A model generated the notes under the pieces. It saw nothing but the letters and a program-made list of their open reading frames with translations. It made no database searches and was not told where the DNA came from. A DNA stretch of 64,000 bases from CAZLHO01 sp964559455 (GTDB lineage: Bacteria; Krumholzibacteriota; Krumholzibacteriia; LZORAL124-64-63), in NCBI GenBank assembly GCA_964559455.1, contig CAZLHO010000003.1, forward strand, positions 58,822 to 122,821, written 5' to 3'. The position numbers and the translations under genes are program-made. This document shows positions 12,013-20,714 of the stretch, one piece after another (positions within the stretch are counted from its first letter, which is position 1; each line of letters starts with the position of its first letter).

Positions 12013-12849
12013 TCAGTCGGCGGCGCGCAGGCCGGCCGTGGCGGCCCGGAAGGCCTGGCGCTCGCGGCGGCGGGGGTGGTCGTTCATGTCGTAGGCCGCC
12101 AGCTCGGCGCGGGCCCTCGCGATGCGGTCGTCGGTGTTCGGATGGGTGCTGAGCCAGCCGGCGAAGCCGGTGGGGCCGACGCCGTGCATCTGCGCCAGCT
12201 TGCCGAAGAAGTCCAGCATCGCGGCCGGGTCGTAGCCCGCCATGTAGGCGTGCTTGACGCCGAACTGGTCGGCCTGGAATTCGTGGTCGCGGCTGTTCTT
12301 CATCATGAAGAGCCCGCCGCCCATGCCGGCCACCTGGCTCCAGAGCTGCTCGCCGGCGGCGTCGCCGAGCACGAGCTGGGCGGCCATCTGCAGGCCCATG
12401 GCGCTCTGCATCTGCCGCACCGAGTGGCGGCCGACCACGTGGCCGACCTCGTGGCTCAGGACGCAGGCCAGCTCGGCCTCGTCGTCGGCCATGGCCAGCA
12501 GGCCGGTCGTCACGTAGATGAAGCCGCCGGGCGCGGCGAAGGCGTTGACCACGTCGCTCTGCAGCACGGTGAAGGTGTAGTCCACGTCCTTGCGCTCGCT
12601 GTGGGCGGCGACCTGCGCGCCCACGCCCTGCACGTAGGCGCTCAGGGCCGCGTCCTGGACCACGGGGTATTCCTGGCGGATCCCCTTGTCGGTCTCCAGG
12701 CCCATGCGGACCTCGGTGGGGGTGTCGATCAGGATCAGGCTGCGCTCGCCGTGCGGGCCGGTGGTGGCGCAGCCGGCCAGCAGCGCGGCCAGCGCGGCGA
12801 GAAGGACCAGCGCGGACGCGGCGGCCGGGATTCGACGACGGCGGTTCAT
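12013..12849 (-). CDS. M48 family metalloprotease, lipoprotein
   Basis: 278 residues. The signal peptide ends in the lipobox LLAGC with lipidated Cys27. The zinc site is HEVGH at 133-137, with a downstream glutamate in NSRDHEFQAD as third ligand, as in the periplasmic M48 proteases BepA and LoiP (M48B/C type). Such enzymes degrade or help to mature misassembled outer-membrane proteins. There are no TPR repeats at the C-terminus, so it is closer to LoiP/YggG than to BepA. ATG 12849 follows AAGGAA. It is in the topoisomerase VI gene cluster but has no obvious functional tie to it. Confidence 0.87.
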   Translation of the reverse strand: MNRRRRIPAAASALVLLAALAALLAGCATTGPHGERSLILIDTPTEVRMGLETDKGIRQEYPVVQDAALSAYVQGVGAQVAAHSERKDVDYTFTVLQSDVVNAFAAPGGFIYVTTGLLAMADDEAELACVLSHEVGHVVGRHSVRQMQSAMGLQMAAQLVLGDAAGEQLWSQVAGMGGGLFMMKNSRDHEFQADQFGVKHAYMAGYDPAAMLDFFGKLAQMHGVGPTGFAGWLSTHPNTDDRIARARAELAAYDMNDHPRRRERQAFRAATAGLRAAD

Positions 12850-12919
12850 GGCGTTCCTTTCCCTCGGAAGGCGGCGGCGGGCGACGCCGCACAGGATAGC
12901 AGATCGAGGCGGCCCCGGC

Positions 12920-14224
12920 CTAGGGCAGGAAGCCGCGCACGTCCGAGAGCTTCTGCGGCAGGTACTCCTCGATCACGTAGTTCAGCCCGTGCTTGGCCAG
13001 GGCCTGCTGCTCGGCGCGCACCCCCATCTTGATCATCTGCAGCAGCGCCAGCTGCCACGGCTTGTGGTGGATCACGAAGGGGTCGTTCTTCAGGGCGTCC
13101 TTGGCCCGCTTGATGTCCACGTCCTTCAGGGGGTGGGTGGGCAGCTCGTAGTCCACGATGTCCTGCGGCGTGATGCCCAGGAAACGGGCCTGGGGCACGC
13201 AGAAGAAGCGGTTCAGGTGGGCGGCGTTGCCGCTGCCCACCTTCAGGGTGCGGTAGATGTTCATGAAGCCGTAGGGGTCGCCGTCGACGAAGACGTAGAC
13301 CGGGATCTTCTTGGCGTCCGACAGGCGGCGCACGAAGCGGCGGCAGGCGCGCGTGGGCACGCCGCCCATCGAGATCAGGATGCAGCCGGCGTGCTTCCAG
13401 TAGTTGTGCTTCACCAGGCGCTGGAACATGCCCGCGGTCTCGATGCAGAGGATGAACTTGGCGTCGGTCTCGAAGCCCAGCTCCTCGACCGAGATCGGGA
13501 TCGAGTAGGCGCCGCTGCCGAACTTCGTGCAGTCGATGCGCAGCTCCTCGCCGGTCTCGCCGTCGCGGTCGATCACGACCAGGCGCCCGGCCACGTCGCC
13601 GCCCTTCTCCTCGGGCACGAAGCCCATCTGCTCGCGGTTCACGCCGTAGAAGGCCTCGACGTCCTCCATCACCGCGTCCGACTCGGGCTGCTCGCCGAAG
13701 CGGGCGTCCGCCCAGTTCTTGCTGACGTAGTAGGCCTCTCGCTTGGTGGCGATGTCGTCGGTCTCGACCAGTTCCTTGGACAGGGCCATCATCTTCAGGG
13801 TCTGGGCGAAGGTCTTGACCGTGCTCACGGTCAGGGTGCGCTCCTTGGTGCGGCCGCGCAGCTCGAAGAAGCCGACCTTGGGCTGGTAGCTGACGTTCTG
13901 CAGCGAGCGCAGCGGGAAGCGCAGCGACGGCTTGTCGCCCTTCAGGATCCGGCCTCGCACCGTGGCCGCCTCGTCGTGGATGCGCCCGAGCAGGGCGCCG
14001 CGGTCGTCGGGACCCTTCTTGGCGGCTCCGGCGGCCTTGCCCACGGCGGCCTTTGCCTGAGCGGTCTTCACGGGGGCCGTCCTGGCCGGCGCTTTTCCGG
14101 CGGCGGCCTTCTTCGCCGGCGCCGTCTTCTTCGGCGGCGGCCCGAAGGCCAGCTCGGCCTGCTTGTCGCCGGCCTTGGCGGGCGCCTTCTTCCCGGCGGT
14201 CTTCTTGCGCTTGTCCTGCGGCAA
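12920..14224 (-). CDS. top6A: DNA topoisomerase VI subunit A (Spo11-like)
   Basis: 434 residues, longer than archaeal Top6A (about 370) because of a Lys/Ala/Pro-rich N-terminal tail of about 70 residues. The winged-helix domain carries the strand-cleaving tyrosine motif KREAYYVSKNW (Y165/Y166). The TOPRIM domain has CIETAGMF for the metal-binding glutamate and VDGDPYGFMN for the acidic pair. The C-terminal part (YELPTHPLKDVDIKRAKD) is typical of the family. With subunit B it forms an A2B2 type IIB topoisomerase that passes one duplex through another using ATP. The start is TTG 14224, with GGAGG upstream. Its partner lies two genes upstream, separated by a carboxypeptidase gene. The family is standard in archaea and plants but sparse in bacteria. 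Confidence 0.93.
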   Translation of the reverse strand: MPQDKRKKTAGKKAPAKAGDKQAELAFGPPPKKTAPAKKAAAGKAPARTAPVKTAQAKAAVGKAAGAAKKGPDDRGALLGRIHDEAATVRGRILKGDKPSLRFPLRSLQNVSYQPKVGFFELRGRTKERTLTVSTVKTFAQTLKMMALSKELVETDDIATKREAYYVSKNWADARFGEQPESDAVMEDVEAFYGVNREQMGFVPEEKGGDVAGRLVVIDRDGETGEELRIDCTKFGSGAYSIPISVEELGFETDAKFILCIETAGMFQRLVKHNYWKHAGCILISMGGVPTRACRRFVRRLSDAKKIPVYVFVDGDPYGFMNIYRTLKVGSGNAAHLNRFFCVPQARFLGITPQDIVDYELPTHPLKDVDIKRAKDALKNDPFVIHHKPWQLALLQMIKMGVRAEQQALAKHGLNYVIEEYLPQKLSDVRGFLP

Positions 14225-14251
14225 CGCTTTGCCTCCGTGCGCGGCGAGGGG

Positions 14252-15760
14252 CTAGAGCCCGTAGAGCTCGCCGTACTTCTGGTTCAGGTAGTCCGCGAAG
14301 GGCGCGATCGACAGGTCGCGTCCGGTGACCTCGCGGCACAGGTCGGGGGCGGCCAGCAGCCGGCCCTTGACGTGGATCCGGCCCCGCAGCCAGTTCAGCA
14401 GCGGCGCGAACTCGCCCCGCGACGCCTGCTGCTGCAGGTCGCCCAGGTCCTCGGCGGCCTTCGCGTAGAACTGCGCCGCGTAGAGGTTCCCCAGGCTGTA
14501 GGTCGGGAAGTAGCCGAAGCTGCCGAAGGCCCAGTGGATGTCCTGCAGCACGCCCTCGGCGTCGTCGGTCGGCGTCAGCCCCAGGTACTCGCGCATCTTC
14601 TCGTTCCAGAGCCCGGGCAGGTCGGCCACGGCGATCTCGTCGCGGAAGAGCGCCGTCTCGAGCTCGGTGCGCAGCACGATGTGCAGGTTGTAGGTCATCT
14701 CGTCGGCCTCGATGCGCACGGGCGAGCGGCGCACGACGTTGGCGGCGCGATACAGGGCCTCGTCGTCGGCGTCGCCGAAGGCCTCGGGGAAGAGGCGCGT
14801 CAGCAGCGGCCGGCAGTGGGACAGGAAGGCGCGGCTGCGGCCGACCATGTTCTCCCAGAGCCGGGACTGCGATTCGTGGATGCCCAGGCTCGCCGCCTCT
14901 CCCATCGGGGTGCCGGCGTGCTCGACCGGGAAGCCCTGCTCGTAGAGGCCATGGCCGCCCTCGTGCAGGGTCGAGAAGAGCGAGTTCGAAAGGTCGCCGG
15001 TGTCGTAGTGGGTCGTCAGGCGCACGTCGCGCGGATCGACTCCCGAGGTGAAGGGATGCCGCGAGACGTCCAGGCGGCCGCGCCGGAAATCGAAGCCCAT
15101 GATCTCCAGCACCCGCGTCGCTAGCTCCTGCTGCCGGGCGACGGGGAAGCTGCCGCGCAGCAGGGCGTCGTCGTGGCGTTCGCCGCGGTCCACGACGGCC
15201 GCGACCAGGGGCACGAGCAGATTCTTCAGCTCGGCCAGCAGGGGCAGCAGGGCCGCGGTGGTCATGCCGGGCTCGTATTCGTCGAGCATGGCGTCGTAGG
15301 GCTCGCCGGCGTAGCCCACGCATTCGGCCTCGCGGCGGCGCAGCGCCGCCAGGCGCTCCAGGTTGGGGGCGAAGCGCGCCCAGTCGCGGGCGGCGCGGGC
15401 CTCGGCCCAGGCCTGCTGGGCCAGGCTGCCTTCGCGGGTCAGCTCGGTCACCAGCTCCTTCGGCACCTTCACGGCCCGGTCGCGGTCGCGGCGCGCCTCG
15501 CGCACGTTGGCCGCCTGCTCGGGCGTCAGGCCGTCGGCGGCCGCGAGCTCGTCGATCATCGCGCCCAGGGCCGGGTCGACCACCCGGTCGTGGACGATGC
15601 CGGACAGGGTGGCCCGCGAGCGGGCCCGCCCGGCGATCCCCTCGGGGGGCATGTAGGTCTCCTGATCCCAGGACAGCAGGGACTGGGCGGCGTTCAGGTC
15701 GTGGACCTCGCGGATATGCGCGAGGAAATCGGCATGGATTCCGGCGATACGTTCGGACAT
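14252..15760 (-). CDS. M32 carboxypeptidase (thermostable carboxypeptidase Taq type)
   Basis: 502 residues, the usual length for family M32. The zinc motif HEGGHGLYEQGF is visible, as are the family segments LLSWDQETYMPPEG near the N-terminus, DPRDVRLTTHYD and HESQSRLWENMVGRS. It removes C-terminal amino acids (not proline) from peptides in the cytoplasm. ATG 15760 is preferred because GGGAGG lies seven bases upstream; an earlier in-frame ATG at 15784 lacks this. It sits between the two topoisomerase VI subunit genes with gaps of 61 and 27 bases, so all three are probably on one transcript. Confidence 0.93.
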   Translation of the reverse strand: MSERIAGIHADFLAHIREVHDLNAAQSLLSWDQETYMPPEGIAGRARSRATLSGIVHDRVVDPALGAMIDELAAADGLTPEQAANVREARRDRDRAVKVPKELVTELTREGSLAQQAWAEARAARDWARFAPNLERLAALRRREAECVGYAGEPYDAMLDEYEPGMTTAALLPLLAELKNLLVPLVAAVVDRGERHDDALLRGSFPVARQQELATRVLEIMGFDFRRGRLDVSRHPFTSGVDPRDVRLTTHYDTGDLSNSLFSTLHEGGHGLYEQGFPVEHAGTPMGEAASLGIHESQSRLWENMVGRSRAFLSHCRPLLTRLFPEAFGDADDEALYRAANVVRRSPVRIEADEMTYNLHIVLRTELETALFRDEIAVADLPGLWNEKMREYLGLTPTDDAEGVLQDIHWAFGSFGYFPTYSLGNLYAAQFYAKAAEDLGDLQQQASRGEFAPLLNWLRGRIHVKGRLLAAPDLCREVTGRDLSIAPFADYLNQKYGELYGL

Positions 15761-15821
15761 GGGGAACCTCCCGGGTTCGGGCACGGGGAGGAAAAGGTGA
15801 CGCCGCCGGGAGGGGGCGGCC

Positions 15822-17534
15822 TTACATCTTGCGGCTGCGTTCCAGGGTGTCGGTGAGCGTGACGATGATGTCCTCGCGCTCGTCCTCCTTCAGGCCCAGG
15901 ATGTCGCGCAGGGCATCCCCGATGTGCGGGATGTACTTCTGGATGTAGCTCTGCTTCTTCAGGGCCTCGCGCTCGCGCACCCGGCGCCGGATGTGGCGCT
16001 GCAGCTGCCGGCCGGCCTCCTGCAGGCCCAGCCGGATCTCCTTGACGATCTCCGGGTAGTGGGCCACGGCCTCCTTGCTCTCCGACGTGAAGGGCACCCA
16101 CACCGAGGCCATGTGCACCAGGATCACCAGCGGGCCGGTGGGCAGCGCGCCCCGCGACTGCTGCATGCCGTAGCTGCGCCAGTTGTTGGCGAGCACCGCC
16201 TTGTGGATGGCGCAGGCCGAGGCCTGGTAGAGCAGGGGCACGCGGTTGGCGAAGCGCAGCACCTCGGCCAGCTCGTCGCCGGGCAGGTCGCCGCCGTAGG
16301 CCAGCCCGACCTCGATCTGGAAGGGGTTGCCGCGGTAGACGGCCGCGGGACGGGTCACCGCCGTGTAGAAGTCGGCCCGGATGCGCTGCTCCAGGCCCTT
16401 GAGCACCAGCTCGGCCCCGATCGGCGACAGGCAGTCGGTGGGCGGCGAGGGGATGCGCGTCTCGCCGATGGCGTCCAGCAGCGCCTGCACGTCCTCCTGG
16501 CCCAGCAGCCGCGGATTCTTGCGGGCGGGAAAGCCCGCGGCCTCCAGGACCTGGCCCGCGGTCTTCGGGCCGACGCGGCAGAATTCGTTGCGCAGGAACG
16601 CGGTCAGGTTGCGGCTCTTGGTCTCCTTGAGCATCTGCAGCATGCGGCCCAGCTCGACCCCGTAGGGGTGGGGCCGGATCTCGGCGGCCTCGACCGGCAG
16701 CTCGTCGGCGGCCCGGGCGTAGACCACCTCCTCGCCGCGCGGGTTGCGGTAGACCAGGCGCACGTGGGGGTTGGCCACGGCCGTCTGCTGCAGGTAGGTG
16801 TCGACGGAGTGGTGGCCGCGCTTGTACGAACCCGCCAGCTCGATCTCCACGCGGGTGCCGTGCTCCACGTCCCAGGGCGCGGTCTCGTCCTTCTGGACCA
16901 CGGGCTCGTTGCGCTTCATGTCCAGGGTCAGCTCGCAGCGCCGGGCCTCGGGCATGTCCTTGGTGCGGCTCAGGACGACCACCGGCTTGCCCGTGGTCAG
17001 CTGCCCGTACATGCCGGCGGCCGAGATGCCGATGCCCTGCTGGCCCCGGCTCTGGCGCAGGCTGTGGAACTTCGAGCCGTAGAGCAGCTTGCCGAAGATG
17101 CGCGGCACCTGGGCGCGCACGATGCCCGGGCCGTTGTCCTGGACCACGACCCGGAAGCGCTCCTCGCGCTGCGGAGGGGCGGCGCCGCGGCGTCGGCCGT
17201 TGCTCTTGCCGTTGCCGTTGTCCTCGGCGTGGGCCTCGCCGCCGTCCATCTCCAGGGAGGCCGCCGCGCGGTTCTTGCCGTTGCCGTTGGCCTGCACGGG
17301 CTGGATCTCGACCAGGATGTCGGGCAGGATCCCGGCCTCCTCGCAGGCGTCCAGGGCGTTGTCGACGGCTTCCTTGATCGTGGTCAACAGGGCCTTGGCC
17401 GGGGAGTCGAAGCCCAGCAGGTGGCGGTTCTTCGTGAAGAACTCGCTGATCGAGATCTCCCGCTGCTTCTTCGCCATGCTCTGCGCGGTGGCGGCGGTGT
17501 GGTTGCGGGATGACTTGCGCGCGGTGGCAGGCAT
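15822..17534 (-). CDS. top6B: DNA topoisomerase VI subunit B
   Basis: 570 residues. The GHKL ATPase domain shows the N box IKEAVDNALDACEEAG, VVQDNGPGI and QQGIGISAAGMYGQ. Next come a H2TH-like region with the diagnostic PPTDCLSPIG, and a transducer domain ending with VHMASVWVPFTSESKEAV and the alpha-helical tail. Between the first two ATPase motifs is a low-complexity insert of about 45 residues (NGNGK repeats) that is absent from archaeal enzymes. It provides the ATP-driven gate for subunit A. ATG 17534 follows AGGAACGGAG; upstream in-frame codons lack a ribosome binding site. This is the first gene of the minus-strand cluster. Confidence 0.93.
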   Translation of the reverse strand: MPATARKSSRNHTAATAQSMAKKQREISISEFFTKNRHLLGFDSPAKALLTTIKEAVDNALDACEEAGILPDILVEIQPVQANGNGKNRAAASLEMDGGEAHAEDNGNGKSNGRRRGAAPPQREERFRVVVQDNGPGIVRAQVPRIFGKLLYGSKFHSLRQSRGQQGIGISAAGMYGQLTTGKPVVVLSRTKDMPEARRCELTLDMKRNEPVVQKDETAPWDVEHGTRVEIELAGSYKRGHHSVDTYLQQTAVANPHVRLVYRNPRGEEVVYARAADELPVEAAEIRPHPYGVELGRMLQMLKETKSRNLTAFLRNEFCRVGPKTAGQVLEAAGFPARKNPRLLGQEDVQALLDAIGETRIPSPPTDCLSPIGAELVLKGLEQRIRADFYTAVTRPAAVYRGNPFQIEVGLAYGGDLPGDELAEVLRFANRVPLLYQASACAIHKAVLANNWRSYGMQQSRGALPTGPLVILVHMASVWVPFTSESKEAVAHYPEIVKEIRLGLQEAGRQLQRHIRRRVREREALKKQSYIQKYIPHIGDALRDILGLKEDEREDIIVTLTDTLERSRKM

Positions 17535-17642
17535 GAGACTCCGTTCCTTCCTGCCGGGAAGGGCTGACCAGAGGTTGCTGTTCGTGCGGCCCAACAGTAC
17601 GGGAGGGCCCGGGCGATTGCAAGCCGGGCCTGACGGCGGGGG

Positions 17643-18491
17643 TCAGATCTCGGCGATGATGAAGAACGGGCTGAGCCGGAACAGGTCGACGGCCAGCCGG
17701 CGGAGGCGGCCACGGGGGATGCGGGCGGCCAGGGCCTCGCTCGGAAGGTAGCAGGCGCCGGGCAGGACGGTGAAGCGGGGCAGCCAGGGCAGGCGGCGGT
17801 ACATCCGGTCCCGGAACAGCGGCGAGCGGACCCGCCGGAACCCCGCCGCGCGGAGCATCGGCAGCAGGGAGCGGAAATCGTATTCCCGCAGGTGGAAGCA
17901 GGTGCTCTCGGCGTCGAAATGGCGCGAGACGTCGTGGGGGCCGGTCAGGCGGGAGGGGGTGTCGAAGACGTAGCGGCCGCCGGGCCGCAGCACGCGGCGC
18001 ACCGCGGCCAGGTGGCGCGGCGCGTCGTCGGGGTGCAGGTGCTCCAGCAGCTGGTTGCTGATCACCACGTCGAAGCTCGCGTCGGGGATGACGGCCAGGT
18101 CCACGGCGTCGCCGAGCACGAAGGAGATGTTGGCGGGACGCTCGGCCTCGGGCATCAGCACCTCGGCCGAGACGTCCAGGCCCACGCAGCGGCGGTGCTG
18201 CGCGGCCAGCGCGATCAGCTGGTCGCCGCGGCCGCAGCCGATGTCCAGCAGTTCCTTGTCCCGACCCGTGAAGCGCATGAAGGGTGCGTAGCCGACCTCC
18301 AGGTAACGCTTCTGGGCCTCGCCGCGGCGGAGGCCGTCGTGCCAGGTCACCTTGCGGAAGAGCTCGTCGTAGGCGGCGATCGTCACCTGCCGGCGCTCGT
18401 CGGCCGGGGCGTTGCGGATGCGGTCGGCCAGCTCCCGTTCCAGCCGGTAGTGGAACTCGATCTGCTCGGGAGTGGGTGGAATCGGCGGCAC
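17643..18491 (-). CDS. Class I SAM-dependent methyltransferase
   Basis: 282 residues. Motif I LLDIGCGRGDQ (SAM glycine loop), LGDAVDL for the second acidic loop, and ISNQLLEHLHPDDAP mark a class I methyltransferase. The C-terminal 90 residues are basic and end in a hydrophobic segment (VDLFRLSPFFII), suggesting loose membrane association. The start is GTG 18491, which shares a base with the stop codon of the preceding methyltransferase gene, so the two are coupled. The substrate is unknown; a glycan or lipid-linked sugar is plausible given the neighbouring glycosyltransferases. Confidence 0.82.
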   Translation of the reverse strand: MPPIPPTPEQIEFHYRLERELADRIRNAPADERRQVTIAAYDELFRKVTWHDGLRRGEAQKRYLEVGYAPFMRFTGRDKELLDIGCGRGDQLIALAAQHRRCVGLDVSAEVLMPEAERPANISFVLGDAVDLAVIPDASFDVVISNQLLEHLHPDDAPRHLAAVRRVLRPGGRYVFDTPSRLTGPHDVSRHFDAESTCFHLREYDFRSLLPMLRAAGFRRVRSPLFRDRMYRRLPWLPRFTVLPGACYLPSEALAARIPRGRLRRLAVDLFRLSPFFIIAEI

Positions 18492-19375
18492 TACTTGCGT
18501 CCGACGATGAAGATCGAGCTCGGCCCGTCGTCCGGAAGCCGGGTTCCGGAGAAGAGGGGATCGAACCAGCTGAAACCGAACATCAGGCGGCGGAACAGGC
18601 GTACGAGCCGCCGGAAGAGGGTCGGGTTCCCGAACGAGAAGATCGCGGCCAGGAACTCGGAATTGACGGTCGCCGCCGCGGTGCCCAGTCCCGCGTTCAC
18701 GCCCTGGCGGACAACCGTGAAGTCCTTCATCAGCTCGGACAGCCCTCGCGGCGTGTAGCGCCAAAAGTCGGAGTACATGTGGACGCACTGCAGGAAGGGC
18801 ACGTCGACGAAGATCCAGCCGCCGGGCTTGAGCACCCGGCGCATCTCGGCGACCACCCGCCGGGGATCGCGGACGTGCTCCAGGACCGCCTGGGAAACCA
18901 CGAAGTCGAAGCTCGCGTCGGGGAAGGGGATGGCGTGGCCGTCGGCGACGATGTCGACGACCGGACCCGGCTCGACTTCGAGGTTGACGAAATTGGCGAG
19001 GATCTTGCCGCCGAGAAGATCGATGTCCTTGCCGTAGCTCTGGATCCCGCCGCCCACGGCCAGGGTGACGGGGCGGGAGGGAAGGTTCTCGGCGATGAAG
19101 GCCATGTTCTCGCGGGTGACCGGCGAGCGATAGCTGTCGGGCAGGGCCTCGATCAGGCGGTCGAAGGTCCGCTTGAGGGGGCCGCGTCGCCGTGGCGGCT
19201 TGCCGGCCTCGGGATGGAGCAGGACCTCGTTGTGTTCCGCCAGCAGGACCGGGACGCCCGCGATGAAGCGATAGGTCCGATCGCAGCCGGGACAGTTCAG
19301 TTCCTCATCGCCGCGCACCAGATCGTGACGGCAGGCTGGACAGATGAGGTTGTCCATCAGGGCGGATTTGCTCAT
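18491..19375 (-). CDS. Methyltransferase with N-terminal zinc ribbon (Trm112-like)
   Basis: 294 residues. An N-terminal ribbon has two CxxC pairs (CPACRHDL and CPGCDRTY) followed by IAGVPVLL, as in Trm112-like modules fused to methyltransferases. The methyltransferase fold has a degenerate motif I (TLAVGGGIQSYGKD), IVADGHAIPFPDASFD and SQAVLEHVRDPRRV. It probably modifies a polysaccharide precursor, to judge from the neighbouring genes. ATG 19375 is chosen for the ribbon start; its ribosome binding site is weak. It is divergent from the glycosyltransferase at 19563 and translationally coupled to the next methyltransferase. Confidence 0.78.
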   Translation of the reverse strand: MSKSALMDNLICPACRHDLVRGDEELNCPGCDRTYRFIAGVPVLLAEHNEVLLHPEAGKPPRRRGPLKRTFDRLIEALPDSYRSPVTRENMAFIAENLPSRPVTLAVGGGIQSYGKDIDLLGGKILANFVNLEVEPGPVVDIVADGHAIPFPDASFDFVVSQAVLEHVRDPRRVVAEMRRVLKPGGWIFVDVPFLQCVHMYSDFWRYTPRGLSELMKDFTVVRQGVNAGLGTAAATVNSEFLAAIFSFGNPTLFRRLVRLFRRLMFGFSWFDPLFSGTRLPDDGPSSIFIVGRK

Positions 19376-19413
19376 GTTCGACTCTAGAATTAAGTTCACG
19401 CATCGCTGGATCG

Positions 19414-19442
19414 TTGACCCCGGATTTCGACGATGATAGCAT
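19414..19442 (+). promoter_or_regulatory. Sigma-70-like promoter for the glycosyltransferase at 19563
   Basis: TTGACC, a 17-base spacer and TAGCAT on the plus strand, in the divergent gap between a methyltransferase and a glycosyltransferase. The leader would be about 110 bases. Confidence 0.45.
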
Positions 19443-19562
19443 CCGCCCGCCGCAGGAAGCGATTGTTTTCGCTGACATTTATGTGATACCGGAGTCCCGC
19501 GGGGCAGGAGCGGCCGGGGAGCTTTCGCGCAGCGGCCGGTCCAGTCCAGCGAGGGGTGCCCG

Positions 19563-20681
19563 ATGTCCAGGCCGGTCCTGCTCCAGCTCACGGGTCTCAC
19601 CAGCCTCAAGTACGGCGGCATCGAACGCTACCTGTGCGCAGTGTCCGCGGAATGCAGCCGGCGCGGCTGGAGCACCATCGTCCAGTTCGAAGCCCCGCCC
19701 GCTACGGAGAATATCGTCGCCGATTTCACGGCCGCCGGAGCGCGGCTGGAGTACTTCCCCACGAATCGTAACGGCTGGTCCGCGCGGCGGGGCATCATTT
19801 CCTGCCTGCGCCGCCACCGACCGGACATTCTCCACGTCCATTTCACGAGCCGAGACAGCCTGCTGCTCACGCCGCGCCTGGCCCGGCTGCTCGGGACGAA
19901 GACGTCCGTCTCGACCCTTCACGGATTGGTCCATGATCAGGCTGGATGGGTCTGGCGGGTCGGCTACCGGGCCTTCGACCACATCGTTCCCGTCAGCGAC
20001 GCCGTCGCCCGGTCCGCCGAGAGGGGCGGGTTCGGGCGCAACCTGCGGCAACCCCTGTATCTGGGGCTCTTCGGCGACCCCGCGCCCGATCCGGCGCGCC
20101 GGGCGAGCACGCGGGCGGAGTTCGGCATTCCCGAACAGGCGCCCGTCGCCGCCTGCATCACCTTCGATGCGCGCATCAAGGGCGTCGACGTCCTGATGAG
20201 GGGCTTCGCGCTGCTCCGGGAGTCCGTGCCCGAGGCGAGGCTTCTCGTCGTGGGAATCGATCCGCGCAATTCTGATCTGCCGCGGATGGCAGACGAACTG
20301 GGTGCCGGGGACGGAGTGATCTGGGCGGGAATCCGGGACGATGCCTGGCGCCTGTTCGACGCCGCCGACGTCTATGTCCAGCCCTCGCGATCCGAGGGGC
20401 TGCCGCTGGCCATCCTGGAGGCGATGGCGCTCGCCCTGCCCGTCGTGGGCAGCGATGTGGGCGGCATCCCCGAGGCGGTGGTCGATGGGGAGACGGGCCG
20501 CCTCGTGCCGGTCGAGGACCCGGTCGCCCTGGCCGACGCCGTGCAGGGGCTCTTCGCCGACGCCGGTCGAAGACGGGCCTGGGGCGAGGCCGGGCGCCGC
20601 CGCTACCAGGACATCTTCAAAGGGCCCGAATCCGTGCGGCGGCTGGTTTCCGAGTATTACGGCATTCCCGAACTGCAGTAG
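19563..20681 (+). CDS. Glycosyltransferase family 4
   Basis: 372 residues with a GT-B fold. The N-terminal acceptor domain opens VLLQLTGLTSLKYGGIERYL, with the GG loop of retaining GT4 enzymes. The nucleotide-sugar domain has SRSEGLPLAILEAMALALPVV, the E-x7-E motif. It would transfer a sugar from a nucleotide donor to a lipid-linked or glycan acceptor at the inner membrane's cytoplasmic face. ATG 19563 follows GAGGGG. It stands alone on the plus strand between minus-strand genes. Donor and acceptor cannot be told from sequence. Confidence 0.88.
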   Translation: MSRPVLLQLTGLTSLKYGGIERYLCAVSAECSRRGWSTIVQFEAPPATENIVADFTAAGARLEYFPTNRNGWSARRGIISCLRRHRPDILHVHFTSRDSLLLTPRLARLLGTKTSVSTLHGLVHDQAGWVWRVGYRAFDHIVPVSDAVARSAERGGFGRNLRQPLYLGLFGDPAPDPARRASTRAEFGIPEQAPVAACITFDARIKGVDVLMRGFALLRESVPEARLLVVGIDPRNSDLPRMADELGAGDGVIWAGIRDDAWRLFDAADVYVQPSRSEGLPLAILEAMALALPVVGSDVGGIPEAVVDGETGRLVPVEDPVALADAVQGLFADAGRRRAWGEAGRRRYQDIFKGPESVRRLVSEYYGIPELQ

Positions 20682-20714
20682 AGAGACGCGACCCGCCCGG
20701 CGGCATGGCGCTTC

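Noticed and set aside
17184..17310. Short direct repeats that might be a CRISPR or VNTR
   Set aside because: They are in-frame codons for NGNGK-type residues inside topoisomerase VI subunit B; unit lengths vary and there are no spacers.
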